DNA from: Mermis nigrescens
Lineage: Eukaryota; Nematoda; Enoplea; Mermithida; Mermithidae
Length of the DNA stretch: 64,000 bases
Direction of reading: 5' to 3'
Assembly: GCA_036768485.1 (NCBI GenBank)
Contig: JAVLUZ010000826.1
Location: 67,501-131,500, forward strand
Shown here: one piece after another, positions 46,212 to 60,637 of the stretch
Layout: each line of letters starts with the position of its first letter
Numbering within the stretch: the first letter of the stretch is position 1
The notes under the pieces: model-generated
The model's input: the letters and a program-made list of their open reading frames with translations, nothing else
What the model was told of the DNA's origin: nothing
Databases searched by the model: none
Program-made: the position numbers and the translations under genes

Positions 46212-46524
46212 GGGTTAAATACGTCTAATCGTTTTCGAAATGTGATCAGCGTCAACTTTCCAGACAATAAATATATGAACCGTAATATTTTATTTTTTAG
46301 CTTCAGATAATTCGATCAACGGATTCAGATTACACAATACTGCACAGAGGTAGAGCTAAAATTCAGAAATCATGATGACCACAAAAATGTATGATTTTTT
46401 ATGATTCAAAAATAATGATTTTTTAAATCTTTTTAGCTATACAGCGAGATTAATTATCTAGTGTTTTTAAATATGTTCCGCAATCCGTTTTATCATATTT
46501 TGAAATAGAGCATATATCAGGCTG

Positions 46525-47334
<810 letters not shown>

Positions 47335-47410
<76 letters not shown>
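47335..47410. repeat. (TA)n microsatellite
   Basis: About 76 bases of TA repeat between two transposons. Confidence 0.97.
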
Positions 47411-49946
<2,536 letters not shown>

Positions 49947-50150
49947 GTCAACTGGGGTTTTTGCCGAAATGGGGTAATTTGCCAATCAAGGTTTTTTTCA
50001 TTGCAGACTGCTTTCATAGTCGCAGGTCATGTGTGGTGCGCTATTTTTTGTTGTTTTCGATTTATTACTGTATTATTTATCTGGTAACAAAGAAAGAATG
50101 GATTCTTTAAGTTCTTCGTGTGTCTATTCTCGTTTTTGTGAGGGCTATCA

Positions 50151-50382
<232 letters not shown>

Positions 50383-50454
50383 TAAACTGGAATTTTCATT
50401 TTTCGTGTGAATTTGTATATTCAGTACCATTGTACACAGATTAATATCGTGGTC

Positions 50455-50590
50455 GTATACTTTTATAAATTGAATAATAATAAGAAGAATAAGAATATTA
50501 ATAATAGTATTTAAAATAATAATAATAATAAAAATAATACTATCATTATTGTTATGATTATTATTATTATTATTTTTAAAATTTGCAGTA
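50455..50590. repeat. (AAT)n / (ATT)n inverted microsatellite
   Basis: AATAATAATAATAAAAATAA followed by ATTATTATTATTATTTTT, able to fold back. Confidence 0.85.
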
Positions 50591-50599
50591 ATGTGAATT

Positions 50600-52095
50600 A
50601 ATTTACTGTTTCAATTTTGTCTTAACAGGTAAGCCTTTTGGATATAATTCATAGATTTCGTTCATTCGCACATTCTAGTCTTTGTGGAAATAAGAATTGC
50701 CTTTCAATATATCTTTTTCTTTTGTTTTCCTAATTTCTTCTCCGTGCATATTTCATTTCCTCGGAGTTTCATTTCGCATTAACTATTTTTTTCAAAATTA
50801 CTTTATCAATTAATTATATGTCAAAAATTTTGAAATCATCCAATCTTAATGAATTAAAGATATAGTTGATAATTTTGCTTAGCTAAGATTCCTTCGGCCG
50901 ATGGGAAGACTTTTTGAGGTTGTACAAGTAAAAGGATTTCTATGGGGCAAGCATATTGATAGAAGGATAATCAAAATTTTTCAGCCCTTTGCGCTGGATC
51001 TGACAAATCTGAAAATTTATTTTACTTAGGGAAAATTCCAGTTTTCGCGTGGGATTGGAGTGAATTTTTGGCCCCTGCTGTATGGCTGCTTACCAAACAT
51101 GGGCATGCGGGGTCTGGCTGGAGCCCCTAGGATCTGCAAGACCTCTAAAATCGATGGACACCCAGCGTTGAATGTGTGGCGCTATTTTTAGCGATTTTGC
51201 TCCCATCGGACCATCCGGCTGAACCCCCCAGATTGTTTTGATTTTCTAGAAAATCTTTGAAAATAATCTTTCAAGCTAGCAGCTCAAGCTTCACGTGTTC
51301 AACTGTGTACATACGGCCAGTCCTGGAAAGATTTTGTGAGTCAAAATGGTCACATAAATGGTAAAAATACTATAATAGCGCGAAAACTATGAAAATTTGC
51401 AGTTTCTGGTAAATTTCAAGCATTTTTGCAGAAAATTTTTGGAGTTCCGTCCAACCATTTTCGGCTGTAATTTGGTAGCCCCAGAAATTCCCCATTTTCT
51501 CGTTTTGGGCTCCTAGAGATCATATAATGGTAAATAAGGAAAGCAACCAAAATTCTGGTGGTCCCACTGAACTAAATCGCAAAAAATCGACCTAAATTTG
51601 ATTCTGGTGATCAACCGGATTTTGCAGATTCTGCCGCTAGAGCCCCTTGTGCATATCTGCGAATGAATATGTATTATTTATTATGTGCCTAGCCTACATA
51701 TATGTACAGAAGCGTATGTATTGTAGATTTAGTACAGCACACATGGGTGTCGGGTTCTGGGAATCTCTGGGCCACACGTGGGCGTGCGGGGTGGGGGGGG
51801 ATTTGGGGCAGAGCCGGCCCGTGAGTAAGGCGACCGAAGCCTGTGCCTCAGGTCACAGAAAGGCCGCAAATTTTCCTTATTTTTTATGTAAATTTTAGTT
51901 CGATGAAAATTTTAAATTAAGTATATAAATAGGTATATACAATGAAATCATAACACAATAAATTTGATCGAGGCCTTCCTTAGCTGTTGACAATACCTAC
52001 TGTTTTTCCTTATAATGTTGCTTGATGTAAAACCTTATATAACAAATAGCAGACAGAAGTTTGTCATGACTGGATGACGAAAAGGGCGCATACGT
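50600..52095. other. AT-rich DNA with decayed repeats
   Basis: Around 51095-51660 are CATGGGCATGCGGGGTCTGG and GATTCTGGTGATCAACCGGA, diverged repeat pieces; at 51790-51870 a GC-rich GAGCCGGCCCGTGAGTAAGG patch. No exon recognised. Confidence 0.4.
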
Positions 52096-52104
52096 AATGA
52101 AGAA

Positions 52105-52379
52105 CATAGGTGGGCGGCACCAAAGTTCTGAGGGGGTGCAAGATTTTTTCAAAGGTCAAAAAATGGCCTTAATAGTGGTGGTATGGCGAAAAAACACCAT
52201 TTTTCAACGTTTCTCATCGAGCACTATCCATTAACATCAAAAAATTTGCGGAAAAAACGAAAAAAAAATTTTCAAAAATTGAAATCTGGGGGGGGGGTAT
52301 TTTGATTTCTGGGAGGGGTTGGGCTTCCCGGGGGAGGGGGGTGCATACCCCTAAAGTCCACCCCCCACGCCCAAGTATG
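52105..52379 (+). mobile_element. F1 MITE
   Basis: CATAGGTGGGCGGCACCAAA to CACGCCCAAGTATG with exact duplications ATGAAGAA. 275 bp. Confidence 0.95.
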
Positions 52380-52389
52380 ATGAAGAAGG

Positions 52390-53900
52390 ACGCATACGTG
52401 AAGCTCTTTTTAACAGTTTGCATAATAGTTAAACTATCATCAGTGTACGAAATTTTCTTCACGCACGGTTAACCAAATTTTCTTCATGTTCACAAGCATT
52501 TTTGCGACGAATTCTTGTAAGATTAAAACACTTGATGCTTTTGTATTATTGACATGCAATGCCTGCGTTTTGTTTCTGTGTACTTCTCGAACTTTTGCTG
52601 AATTACTGGACGTCTTTAGTCTGCTTACGAAAATTTGACTTTCTTGTGGTGATAAGTTTGATTAGCTTAACCTAACTTCATTTTGACTGTACGTGTTACA
52701 TTTTCGTCAAATCGCATGTGTTAAATATTCATTATTCTCTATAGTGTAAAGAATATACTTATATTTTATGAAATTACTCGTTTTTATGCTCATTCTATAA
52801 TTTGCGCAACTTTCGCCATTCTCTGACTCACAACAGTTTTTCATCTAAAAACTATCAGCAAAGTTAGTTTAATATCTAAATGTCATGTGTTCGCAAATTC
52901 CTTTCTAAATATTTAGCGACCACCTGTAACGACCTGCTTTCTGGTCCTAAAAGTAAACTATGATCCTGAAAAGTTATTCCCTTTTTTACTTCCATTTGCG
53001 TCATTCAACCGCCTGACATCGCCAACACAATTTTCCTAAATTCCGCAATATTCTTATATACTTAATATAATTCTAATAAGTTAATCGTTAGTCGTTGTTC
53101 GGACGTGCCGTTGTACGCCTCGCAGTTTTCCCTGTCATCTCATAACCTTGTCCACCATATTATACCATTAGTACTTATACTTATTAAAAATACATATTAC
53201 TGCATTCTGCCACATAACTGCCAACTTTGCAATAATAAGTGTTAAAAATTCACCATTCTTGTTTTGTTTTGTGCGAATTTTTTCTCATTTTGTTTAACCT
53301 CCGATGTGATTACTCGTAATTTTGTCATTTTACCGTATTTCCTCTTCAAATGAAAGCCAAATTCATAGTTTCAGAATCTTTTGTCGTTCATTCTGAATTA
53401 TTACAAAAACACCTTTTGTCGCTTTGCAAATGCCTTAGCTCTGTGTACTTGTGCTTTATTGTTTAAGCTATACTTCTTGAACTTAAATATTCGTAATTCT
53501 CCTGAAATACGAGTATTTGATAAGAAGCAGCGCGATTTTGTAAACGGTACATTATTTGTTTAAAAACACGTTTGGAGCCCTACTGAAACTTTTATGGTAC
53601 TTATCAATTTTTTGAGAAAAAGTTATGAGATCATCATGAAGTGTTTGTTTCCATAAAATATGATAATAAAATACAAAAAAATAAATGGTGTTGTTTATTA
53701 AAATAAATACGGTAATTAATTTTATATTTTCAATTTTATACGGTATGTGTATATTAACATTGTGCTTTTGTCTCACCGTTTATGTGACGTGACTTACATA
53801 AATACTGTAAAAATGAGTGAATGTACATCATAAAATTGCATGAAAAAAATTTTCACAAAAGGCTTCATTTATATGCTCTCGCCTCAGATCTCAACCGAAG
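52390..53900. other. AT-rich DNA upstream of the Kunitz exon
   Basis: Free of the named repeats. A signal-peptide exon for the Kunitz gene should lie in this general region or further upstream, but I found no convincing one. Confidence 0.4.
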
Positions 53901-53924
53901 CACGGGCCGGGCCTGTTTGATGGT

Positions 53925-54119
53925 TATGCACCCCCCCCCCCCAGAGGGCCGAATACCCCCAATTCAATTTTTGAAAATTTTTTCGTTTTTTCGCAATTTT
54001 TTGATACCAATGGATAGTACTTGAGGAGAAACGTTGAAAAATACCACCACTCTAAAGACCATTTTTTGACCTTTGAAATACCTTGCACCTCCACCCCCAG
54101 AATTTCGGTGCTGCCCACC
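53925..54119 (-). mobile_element. F1 MITE, left end decayed
   Basis: ATGCACCCCC...CCGAATACCCCC to GGTGCTGCCCACCTTTG with a partly deleted core. Confidence 0.75.
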
Positions 54120-54527
54120 TTTGTGTGGGACCCTCAAAATCTGAAAGCCCCCCGAAAATCGATAGACCCAAGAATCGAATTCCGCCAAGAATTTGACTGG
54201 TGTCACCTGCACCGACTCTGTATAAAGCATTTTAGGATCGTTTTTTTAACGGAGTTTGTATGAAAGAAACGGATATAATGCTCCATAATAAGTAAAAATG
54301 AAAAAATCATTGAGCATCATTCTACATTACTTTCGATTTTTCTATTCCGTATTTTTTAATTGTTAATTGTTGCTCAACAACTTTGTATGTAAGATGTCCC
54401 AAGAAAAAAGTAAAGTATTATAATTATTTTTTAAATATTTTAAATAATACGTATATATTATTCATATTTAAAATATTATCAATATTATAAAACATTTTTA
54501 AAATATAGCAATATTTTTTTGTCTTAG

Positions 54528-54707
54528 CAAACCATCCTTTGTGCACCAGCGGCTTAAACGTTGGCGATTGTCACGGAACTGTGTTTACACGCTATTATTA
54601 CGACGTTAAGGATGAAACGTGTAAACCCTTCGAGTATTCCGGCTGCGGAGGCAATTCTAATAATTTCTTAACGGCCGAGGCGTGTTATGAAAAGTGTAAA
54701 AATACAG
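54528..54707 (+). CDS. Kunitz/BPTI-domain exon
   Basis: 180-base exon from TTTGTCTTAG to ACAG|GTGAAT, starting with two bases of a codon and ending with one (a symmetrical 1-1 exon, as usual for shuffled Kunitz domains). It encodes one full domain: PLCTSGLNVGDC, RYYYDVKDETCKPFEYSGC, GGNSNNFLTAEACYEKC. Cysteine spacing is C-x8-C-x16-C-x7-C-x12-C-x3-C; the standard second interval is 15, so there is one extra residue before Arg-Tyr-Tyr-Tyr. The residue after the second Cys (P1) is His rather than Lys/Arg, so trypsin-like inhibition is not expected. The exon carrying the signal peptide was not found. The product is presumably secreted. Confidence 0.9.
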
Positions 54708-54806
54708 GTGAATTTTGTGATTTTTTTCTTATTATTTTATTATGATTTTTGTTTTAATTTTATGTTTTTCAATTTTTTTTATTACCGGTTCTCGTGCATC
54801 TATGAG

Positions 54807-55045
54807 CATACGTGGGCAGCAAGAAAATTCTGGGGGGTGCAAGATTTTTTGAAGGTCAAAAATGGTCTTAAAAATGGTGGTATGGCGATAAACACACCAT
54901 TTTTCGACGTTTCTCATCAAGCGCTATCCATTGGCATCAAAAAATTGCGAAAAAAACGAAAAAAAAATTTCAAAAATTGAATTCTTGGGGGGGTATTTTA
55001 ATTTCTGGGGGGTGTATACCCCCAAACCCCCCACGCCCAGGTGTG
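54807..55045 (+). mobile_element. F1 MITE in the intron after the Kunitz exon
   Basis: CATACGTGGGCAGCAAGAAA to CACGCCCAGGTGTG. Flanks TCTATGAG and TTTATGAG match at 7 of 8. It begins 100 bases after the splice donor. Confidence 0.93.
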
Positions 55046-55049
55046 TTTA

Positions 55050-55450
55050 TGAGTAGTATATCCCAAAAATTAGCCCTCCTCCAGCTTTAGCGTAAAGGTG
55101 ATCGATTAATCGTAATTATTGAATATAAATAATTATCAGAATTATTAATATTATTCACTATTTAATTATTTTCAATTATTAGGATAATTAATTGAATTTT
55201 TCACTACCTACATACCTAATGAACAATTTGTAATGATTAAGGAGAAATGTGAAATATCGTCTCGTCAACGATTATTATATTAATCATTTTTTAATTAATT
55301 GATTATTGCAACTATGTAACTAATATTGACTATTTAATTTAATATTATAAATTATCAAAAAATCTCATCACTCACTTAATTCGCGTCTACGATAAAGCGT
55401 TGTCGTCTTGGTTGTCAAAAACCTTTGCCATTATCGACCTTTAGAGAATT
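55050..55450. other. AT-rich intron, nothing recognised
   Basis: Rich in AATTAATTAT-like sequence; no repeat family or exon identified. Confidence 0.5.
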
Positions 55451-55455
55451 GATAG

Positions 55456-55707
55456 CATACCTGGGCGTCGGGAAATGCCAGCCCCCAGAGAATGCAAAAT
55501 ACCCCCCAGAAATCAAAATACCCCCCCCAGAATTAAGTTTTTAAAAATTTTTTTCGTTTTTTTCGCAATTTTTTGATGCCAATGGATAGTGCTCGATGAG
55601 AAAAACGTCGAAAAATGGTGTTTTTCGCCATACCACCATTTTTAAGGCCATTTTTTGACCTTTGAAAAATCTTGCACCCCCCAGAATTTTCTTGCTGCCC
55701 ACGTATG
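55456..55707 (-). mobile_element. F1 MITE
   Basis: CATACCTGGGCGTCGGGAAA to TGCTGCCCACGTATG. Flanks ATTGATAG and ATTGATGG match at 7 of 8. Confidence 0.93.
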
Positions 55708-55715
55708 ATTGATGG

Positions 55716-56360
55716 TCGTCTAATCGGCAAAAATTCTTGGATTTATCCCACAATATTTTTATCATTTCTTGTTTTCGTTAATGATAACGAATTACTCGGG
55801 GTTGATGTCGTCCTTTTATCGTTCTCATCAACGATTTAACGTATCAGATTAAGTGGAGAATAATGCTGAAAATTATGGATAGATTTTCATCTTCGTTTCT
55901 TCAAATTTATCGGAATTTTTTTACTTTTTTCGTATTTTTATCAAAAAATTCCATTTTTTTGTTATGGTGGATTTTAATTTTCGTCTTTTCAAATTTGTCA
56001 AAACATTATCATTTTCTCCTTTATCATCATTTAACTTTTCATGATCTCCAGAATTTCCTTCTCAAACTTTTACATTATCTTTCCTACCATTCTTCATCTT
56101 TCTCTTTTTCTTTAATTATTTTCTTCAGCGCACGCTGAAATTTTTCCATGTTTTAATTTCATATAATTTAGGAATGAAAATTTTACGTCGAATTGGAAAG
56201 GAAACACTAAGCAAAAACTAAACAAAAGCAAAATAGATGAATTCGGTTAAACGGACATAAGAAAATACAAGAAAATGTAAAATATATAAAAATGCAGAAA
56301 GCTGTTATAAAAATATAAAAATTAAAAATATAACAATTTACAAGCTAAAAACAGCTTAAG
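55716..56360. other. Pyrimidine-rich then A-rich DNA
   Basis: 55863-56120 is T/C-rich; 56200-56340 is A-rich with ATATAAAAAT repeats. No gene recognised. Confidence 0.5.
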
Positions 56361-56368
56361 CTCACCAC

Positions 56369-56630
56369 CACGTCTGGGCGTGGGGATTGGCGGGGTATGC
56401 ACCCCCGAGAAACCAAAATACCCCCAGAAATCAAAATAACCCACCAGAATTCAATTTTTTGAAAATTTTTTTCCGTTTTTTTCGCAATTTTTTGTGCCAA
56501 TGGATAGTGCTTGATGAGAAACGTCGAAAAATGGTGTTTTTTACGCCAACCACCATTTTAAAGGCCATTTTTTGATCTTTTGAAAAATCTTGCACCCCCC
56601 CCCCCAGAATTTTCTTGCTGCCCACGTATG
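56369..56630 (-). mobile_element. F1 MITE
   Basis: CACGTCTGGGCGTGGGGATT to TGCTGCCCACGTATG. Flanks CTCACCAC and TTCACCAC match at 7 of 8. Confidence 0.93.
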
Positions 56631-57029
56631 TTCACCACCTTGATGTTCGAAACATGTACGGAACACATTTTCCACAAAAAATTGACGCTAATAAAAATAG
56701 TGCTTTTCGACGTTTTTCATCAAGCCCCAGAAACAAACCTGCTTGCTTATTAAATTTTTTAAATAAATTATTAATTGATTTTTTTTTAATGCATGTATTG
56801 ATATTAATATTTAAGAATATTATTGATTTAATTAATAATGTATATTGACGGTGTATTCTTACTGCGTCGACTTAAATTTTTCATCGCTCGTCTTTTTTAG
56901 CGAGGGAAGTAAAAGGCATTGCGTACAAAAGAAAAGAAACGCCGGAGGAGCAACAACGACCCCATTTTTAGTGAAATATTTTTGTTGAACGTGTTGTCGA
57001 TCGATCAAATTTTTAATAAATAAAAAAAA

Positions 57030-57210
57030 ATCAGAATTCAATTTTTGAATTTTTTGTTGTTTGTTTTCGCGATCTTCTGATGCCACTGGATAGTGCTCGA
57101 TGAGAAACATTGAAAATGGTGTTTTTTCGCCATATCACCATTTTTAAGGCTATCTTTTTATCTTTGAAGAATATTGCACCCTCCCAGAATTTTCGTGCCA
57201 CCCACCTATG
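57030..57210 (-). mobile_element. F1 MITE, left end missing
   Basis: Begins in the F1 interior (CAGAATTCAATTTTTGAATT) and ends GTGCCACCCACCTATG. Confidence 0.8.
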
Positions 57211-57321
57211 GTCGCCTCCTCAAGCAATTAATATGGAGCATGAACGAGGACATTTTAAATATTAACAGTAGTCGCTTGAATCATACACGGACAGCGCCAT
57301 ATGGGGGTCACCACTCACCAC

Positions 57322-57582
57322 CATACGTGGGCAGCAAGAAAATTCTGGGGGAGGGGGGTGAAAAGATTTTTTGAAGGTCGAAAAATGGCCTTAAAAATGG
57401 TGGTATGGCGATAAAAACACCATTTTCCAATGTTTCTCATCGAGCACTATCCAGATGCGAAAAAAACGAGAAAAATTTTCAAAAATCGAATTCTGAGGGG
57501 GGGGTATTTTGATTTCTGGGGGTGTAGTTTTGGTTTCTGGGGGTGCAAACCCCTTCGAAACCCCCCCCCACGCCCAGGTGTG
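57322..57582 (+). mobile_element. F1 MITE
   Basis: CATACGTGGGCAGCAAGAAA to CACGCCCAGGTGTG. Flanks CTCACCAC and GTCACCAC match at 7 of 8. Confidence 0.93.
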
Positions 57583-57598
57583 GTCACCACACCACCAC

Positions 57599-57866
57599 CA
57601 CACGTGGGCGTGGGGGAGGGGGGTTGGGGGTATGCACCCCCAGAAGTTTGAATACCCCCCCCCAGAAATCAAAATACCCCAAATCTTTCCTGCTTTTTTA
57701 GCGATTTTTTGATGCCATTGGATAGTGCTCAATGAGAAACGTCGAAAAATGGTGTTTTTTCACCATACGACCACTTTTAAGACCATTTTTTGACCTTTGA
57801 AAATTTTTTCACCCCCTCCCAGAAATTTTTCATCTCCTCCCAGAATTTCGGTGCTGCTCACCTATG
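57599..57866 (-). mobile_element. F1 MITE
   Basis: CACACGTGGGCGTGGGGGAG to TGCTGCTCACCTATG with exact duplications ACCACCAC. Only 16 bases separate it from the previous copy. Confidence 0.94.
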
Positions 57867-57899
57867 ACCACCACTACACCTGGACGTGGTACTGTACAC

Positions 57900-58399
57900 C
57901 ATACCTGGGCGTGGGGGGTTCGGGGTAGGCAGCACCTGCCAGAAACCAAATTATACCCCCTCCCCCAGAAACCAAAACACCCCCTCAGAATTCAATTTTT
58001 GAAATTTTTTTTTGCAATTTTCTGATGCCAATAGATAGTGCTCGATGAGGAACGTTGAAAAATGGTGTTTTTCCGCCATACTACCACACCTGGGCATAGG
58101 GGGAGGGGTTTGGGATATGCAAACCCGAGAAAGCAAAATACCCCCCTAAAATTCAATTTTGAAAATTTTTTGTTGGTGTTTTCGCAATTTTTGATGCCGA
58201 TGGATAGTGCTCGATGAGAAAGTTGAAAAATGGTGTTTTTCTCGCCATACCACCATTTTTAAGGCCCTTTTTCGACCTTTGAAAAATCTTGCACCCCCAG
58301 AATTTTGTTGCTGCCCACGTATGCATACCACCATTTTAAAGGCCATTTTTTACCTTTGAAAAAATCTTGCACCTTTCCCCAGAGCTTTGGTGCCGCCCA
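57900..58399 (-). mobile_element. Outer F1 MITE
   Basis: Starts CATACCTGGGCGTGGGGGGT and resumes after the nested copy with CATTTTAAAGGCCATTTTTT to GGTGCCGCCCACTA. Confidence 0.85.
58085..58323 (-). mobile_element. Inner F1 MITE
   Basis: CACACCTGGGCATAGGGGGA to TGCTGCCCACGTATG. Flanks CATACTAC and CATACCAC, part of the outer F1 CCATACCACCATTTT block, match at 7 of 8. Confidence 0.92.
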
Positions 58400-58715
58400 C
58401 TACAACACCCCCAGAAGGAACATATATATATGGGGCAGCTGGCGTTTTGAATTTGGGGGACTAAAATTTTGAAGTCAAATATCTCAACAAATACTTGTAG
58501 ATAAATAAAAAATGGTGTTTTCGAGCGTTTCTGAGCGAGCTCTCATTATTGGACAATAATTTAAAAAAAAAGAAAATGTATCATGATAACGCCTTTGCGA
58601 AAAAAACGAAAAAAATTTTCGAAAACTGAATTCTGGGGGGGGGTATTTTGATTTCTGGGAGGGTATTTTGGTTTCTCGGGGGGGGGTGCATACTCCCCTT
58701 ACATCCGGTTGAGTG
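58400..58715. mobile_element. F1-derived fragments
   Basis: Contains TTTCTGAGCGAGCTCTCATT and the F1 3' half (GAATTCTGGGGGGGGGTATT, GGGTGCATACTCCCC). Ends are not defined. Confidence 0.6.
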
Positions 58716-58916
58716 ATAAGATAAAAATGTGAGTTAAAAAGTAAAAATGAAGAACAAACGAATTCTTGATACTATGAAACAGATCTTCTAAATAATCAGG
58801 CGCACACCTGCAACAACCTAATTCTGCATAGAAAAAAACGACGGGGTCGATTGCGGAAAATAGGACCAGGTGGTCTATCGCTTTTATGGTGATATCTTTA
58901 CAAATTCTTTATTCAG

Positions 58917-58996
58917 ATCCCTATATGTGCACATTGCACACCACTCCAAAAGAATGCAGAGCGGATAACAAAGCTAAGGAAGAAGGCGTAGTGTAA
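58917..58996 (+). CDS. Candidate terminal exon of the Kunitz gene (half-domain)
   Basis: After a good acceptor (TTCTTTATTCAG) a frame starting with two bases reads PYMCTLHTTPKECRADNKAK, then EEGVV and TAA at 58994-58996. The start phase fits the phase-1 end of the Kunitz exon at 54707 (G+AT giving Asp). C-x8-C matches the first half of a Kunitz domain. The following DNA in another frame contains RYRF and VVYIGG, weakly recalling the Kunitz core, and is then cut by an F1 MITE at 59078. It may be a genuine C-terminal tail or a decayed second domain. Confidence 0.4.
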
Positions 58997-59542
58997 AGGA
59001 AGATTATTTACACAGAAGGGCGTACAAGTGCGCTACAGATTCTGTAAAACATATGTTCTTCGAAAATCAGTCGTGTACATAGGTGGGCAGCACCACGATT
59101 CTGGTGGAGGAGGAGGGGTGAAAAAATTTTCAATAGTCAAAAAATGATCTCAAAAGTGGTCGTATGGCGAAAGAACGCCATTTTTTGACGTTTCTCATCG
59201 AGCACTCAGACAGAACCCTGCGCGGAGCGGGTCGGCCCGCCCCGCAGGCCCGCGCGGGCTTTTTGCGGGGCGGGTCACATGGCTGGCGGGGGCGGGCTTT
59301 ACTTTCTAAAAATTTTGGCGGGGCGGGGCGGGCCTTTCTTTTTTTTAAATTTTTGTTGTGCAAAAGGATACGTGCGCGATTGATTTCCATGCACAAGGTT
59401 TCGCGAAATAAACTATAGTTCTAAGTAATGCTCTGCTGCTCATCCTTTGAATAAATACTTAATGAAATAGAACACATGGGGGCTGTTAAAATAATTCAAA
59501 TTGAAATAATCCAGCTTTACCATGCATAAGCTTACATATATA

Positions 59543-60329
59543 CAGTGTTTCAAAAAAACGAAACCCATATTTGACCTTGTAACTTCCCAACGGCTCGCTC
59601 AATTTCAATGCAAATTGTTTTAAACGATAGACAAAAACCTTCATAAGAAACTTGCTAAGTTTCGTATCCGTAGCTTGCTCTGTTCTTGTGCAATGCGCAA
59701 TTGTGTAAAAGTCGTTTTTTCATTAAATACAATGAGTGTTTAGAAATAAATAATGTGTTTGCAACGTTGTAGCTTTTAATCGAGTGAACATTTTAGAATA
59801 CGGTCTGCTCTATTGAAAAGCCTGTTTGTCTAGCTGTTAGCCCGTAAATTTTCGTACTATTTCGCTACTTGGTTCGAGAGTTATTGAGCTTTCGCCAAAT
59901 GTCATTCCTTAGGTCATTCACAAGCGCAAGCAACTCGCTGCTTATTTTGTCATTGCTGGCTCAATCGCCGAGGGAGTGACCTTAGGCAAAAGCTCAATAG
60001 CTCTTGAACCAAAAACAGAATAAAACTTAAATCTAGGGGCAACTAGCTAGATAACTGTGCTTTTGATTGAAGCAAACCGTATACTAAAATGTTCGCTCGA
60101 TCTAAAGATACAACGTCGCAAACACCGACACATTGTATTTAATGAAAAAAACGACTTTTACCCAAATGCGCGTTGTACAAGAACAAATAAAGCTGCGGAA
60201 ACGAAACTTTGCAAGATAATTATGAGGGTTTTTATCTATTGATTAAAGCAAGTTGCATTCGAGTTGAGCGATTCGTTTCCGAAGTTACAAGGTCTGATAT
60301 GGGTTTCGTTTTTTTTTGAAAACACCCTG
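59543..60329. mobile_element. 0.8-kb foldback MITE (mariner-like ends)
   Basis: The two halves (about 59543-59925 and 59966-60329) are reverse complements over nearly their whole length, for example GACCTTGTAACTTC near the left end and GAAGTTACAAGGTC near the right. Ends CAGTGTTTC and the complement of CAGGGTGTTTTC, with TATATA on each side. No long frame. Confidence 0.93.
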
Positions 60330-60357
60330 TGTATATAGGTAGGCAGGTATCTACATA

Positions 60358-60637
60358 CACACGTGGGCGTGGTGGTGGGGGGGTGGGTTGGGGGGCATGC
60401 ACCCCCCAGAAGTTGAAATAAGCCCCCAGAAATCAAAATACCCCCCAGAAAGAATTTTTTTGCTTTTTCAGCAATTTTTTGATGCCATTGGATAGTGCTT
60501 GATGAGAAACGTCGAAAAATGGTGTTTTTTGCCATACGACCACTTTTAAGACCATTTTTGACCTTTAAAAATTTTTCACCCCCCCCCCAGAAATTTTTTC
60601 ACCCCCACCCCCCAGAATTTTTTCACCCCCACCTATG
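60358..60637 (-). mobile_element. F1 MITE inside the hAT-like element
   Basis: CACACGTGGGCGTGGTGGTG to CACCCCCACCTATG. Flanks TCTACATA and CCTACATT match at 6 of 8. Confidence 0.88.

Noticed and set aside
57391..57732. 113-codon minus-strand frame with proline/glycine runs
   Set aside because: It spans two adjacent F1 MITEs and their CCCCC/GGGGG tracts.
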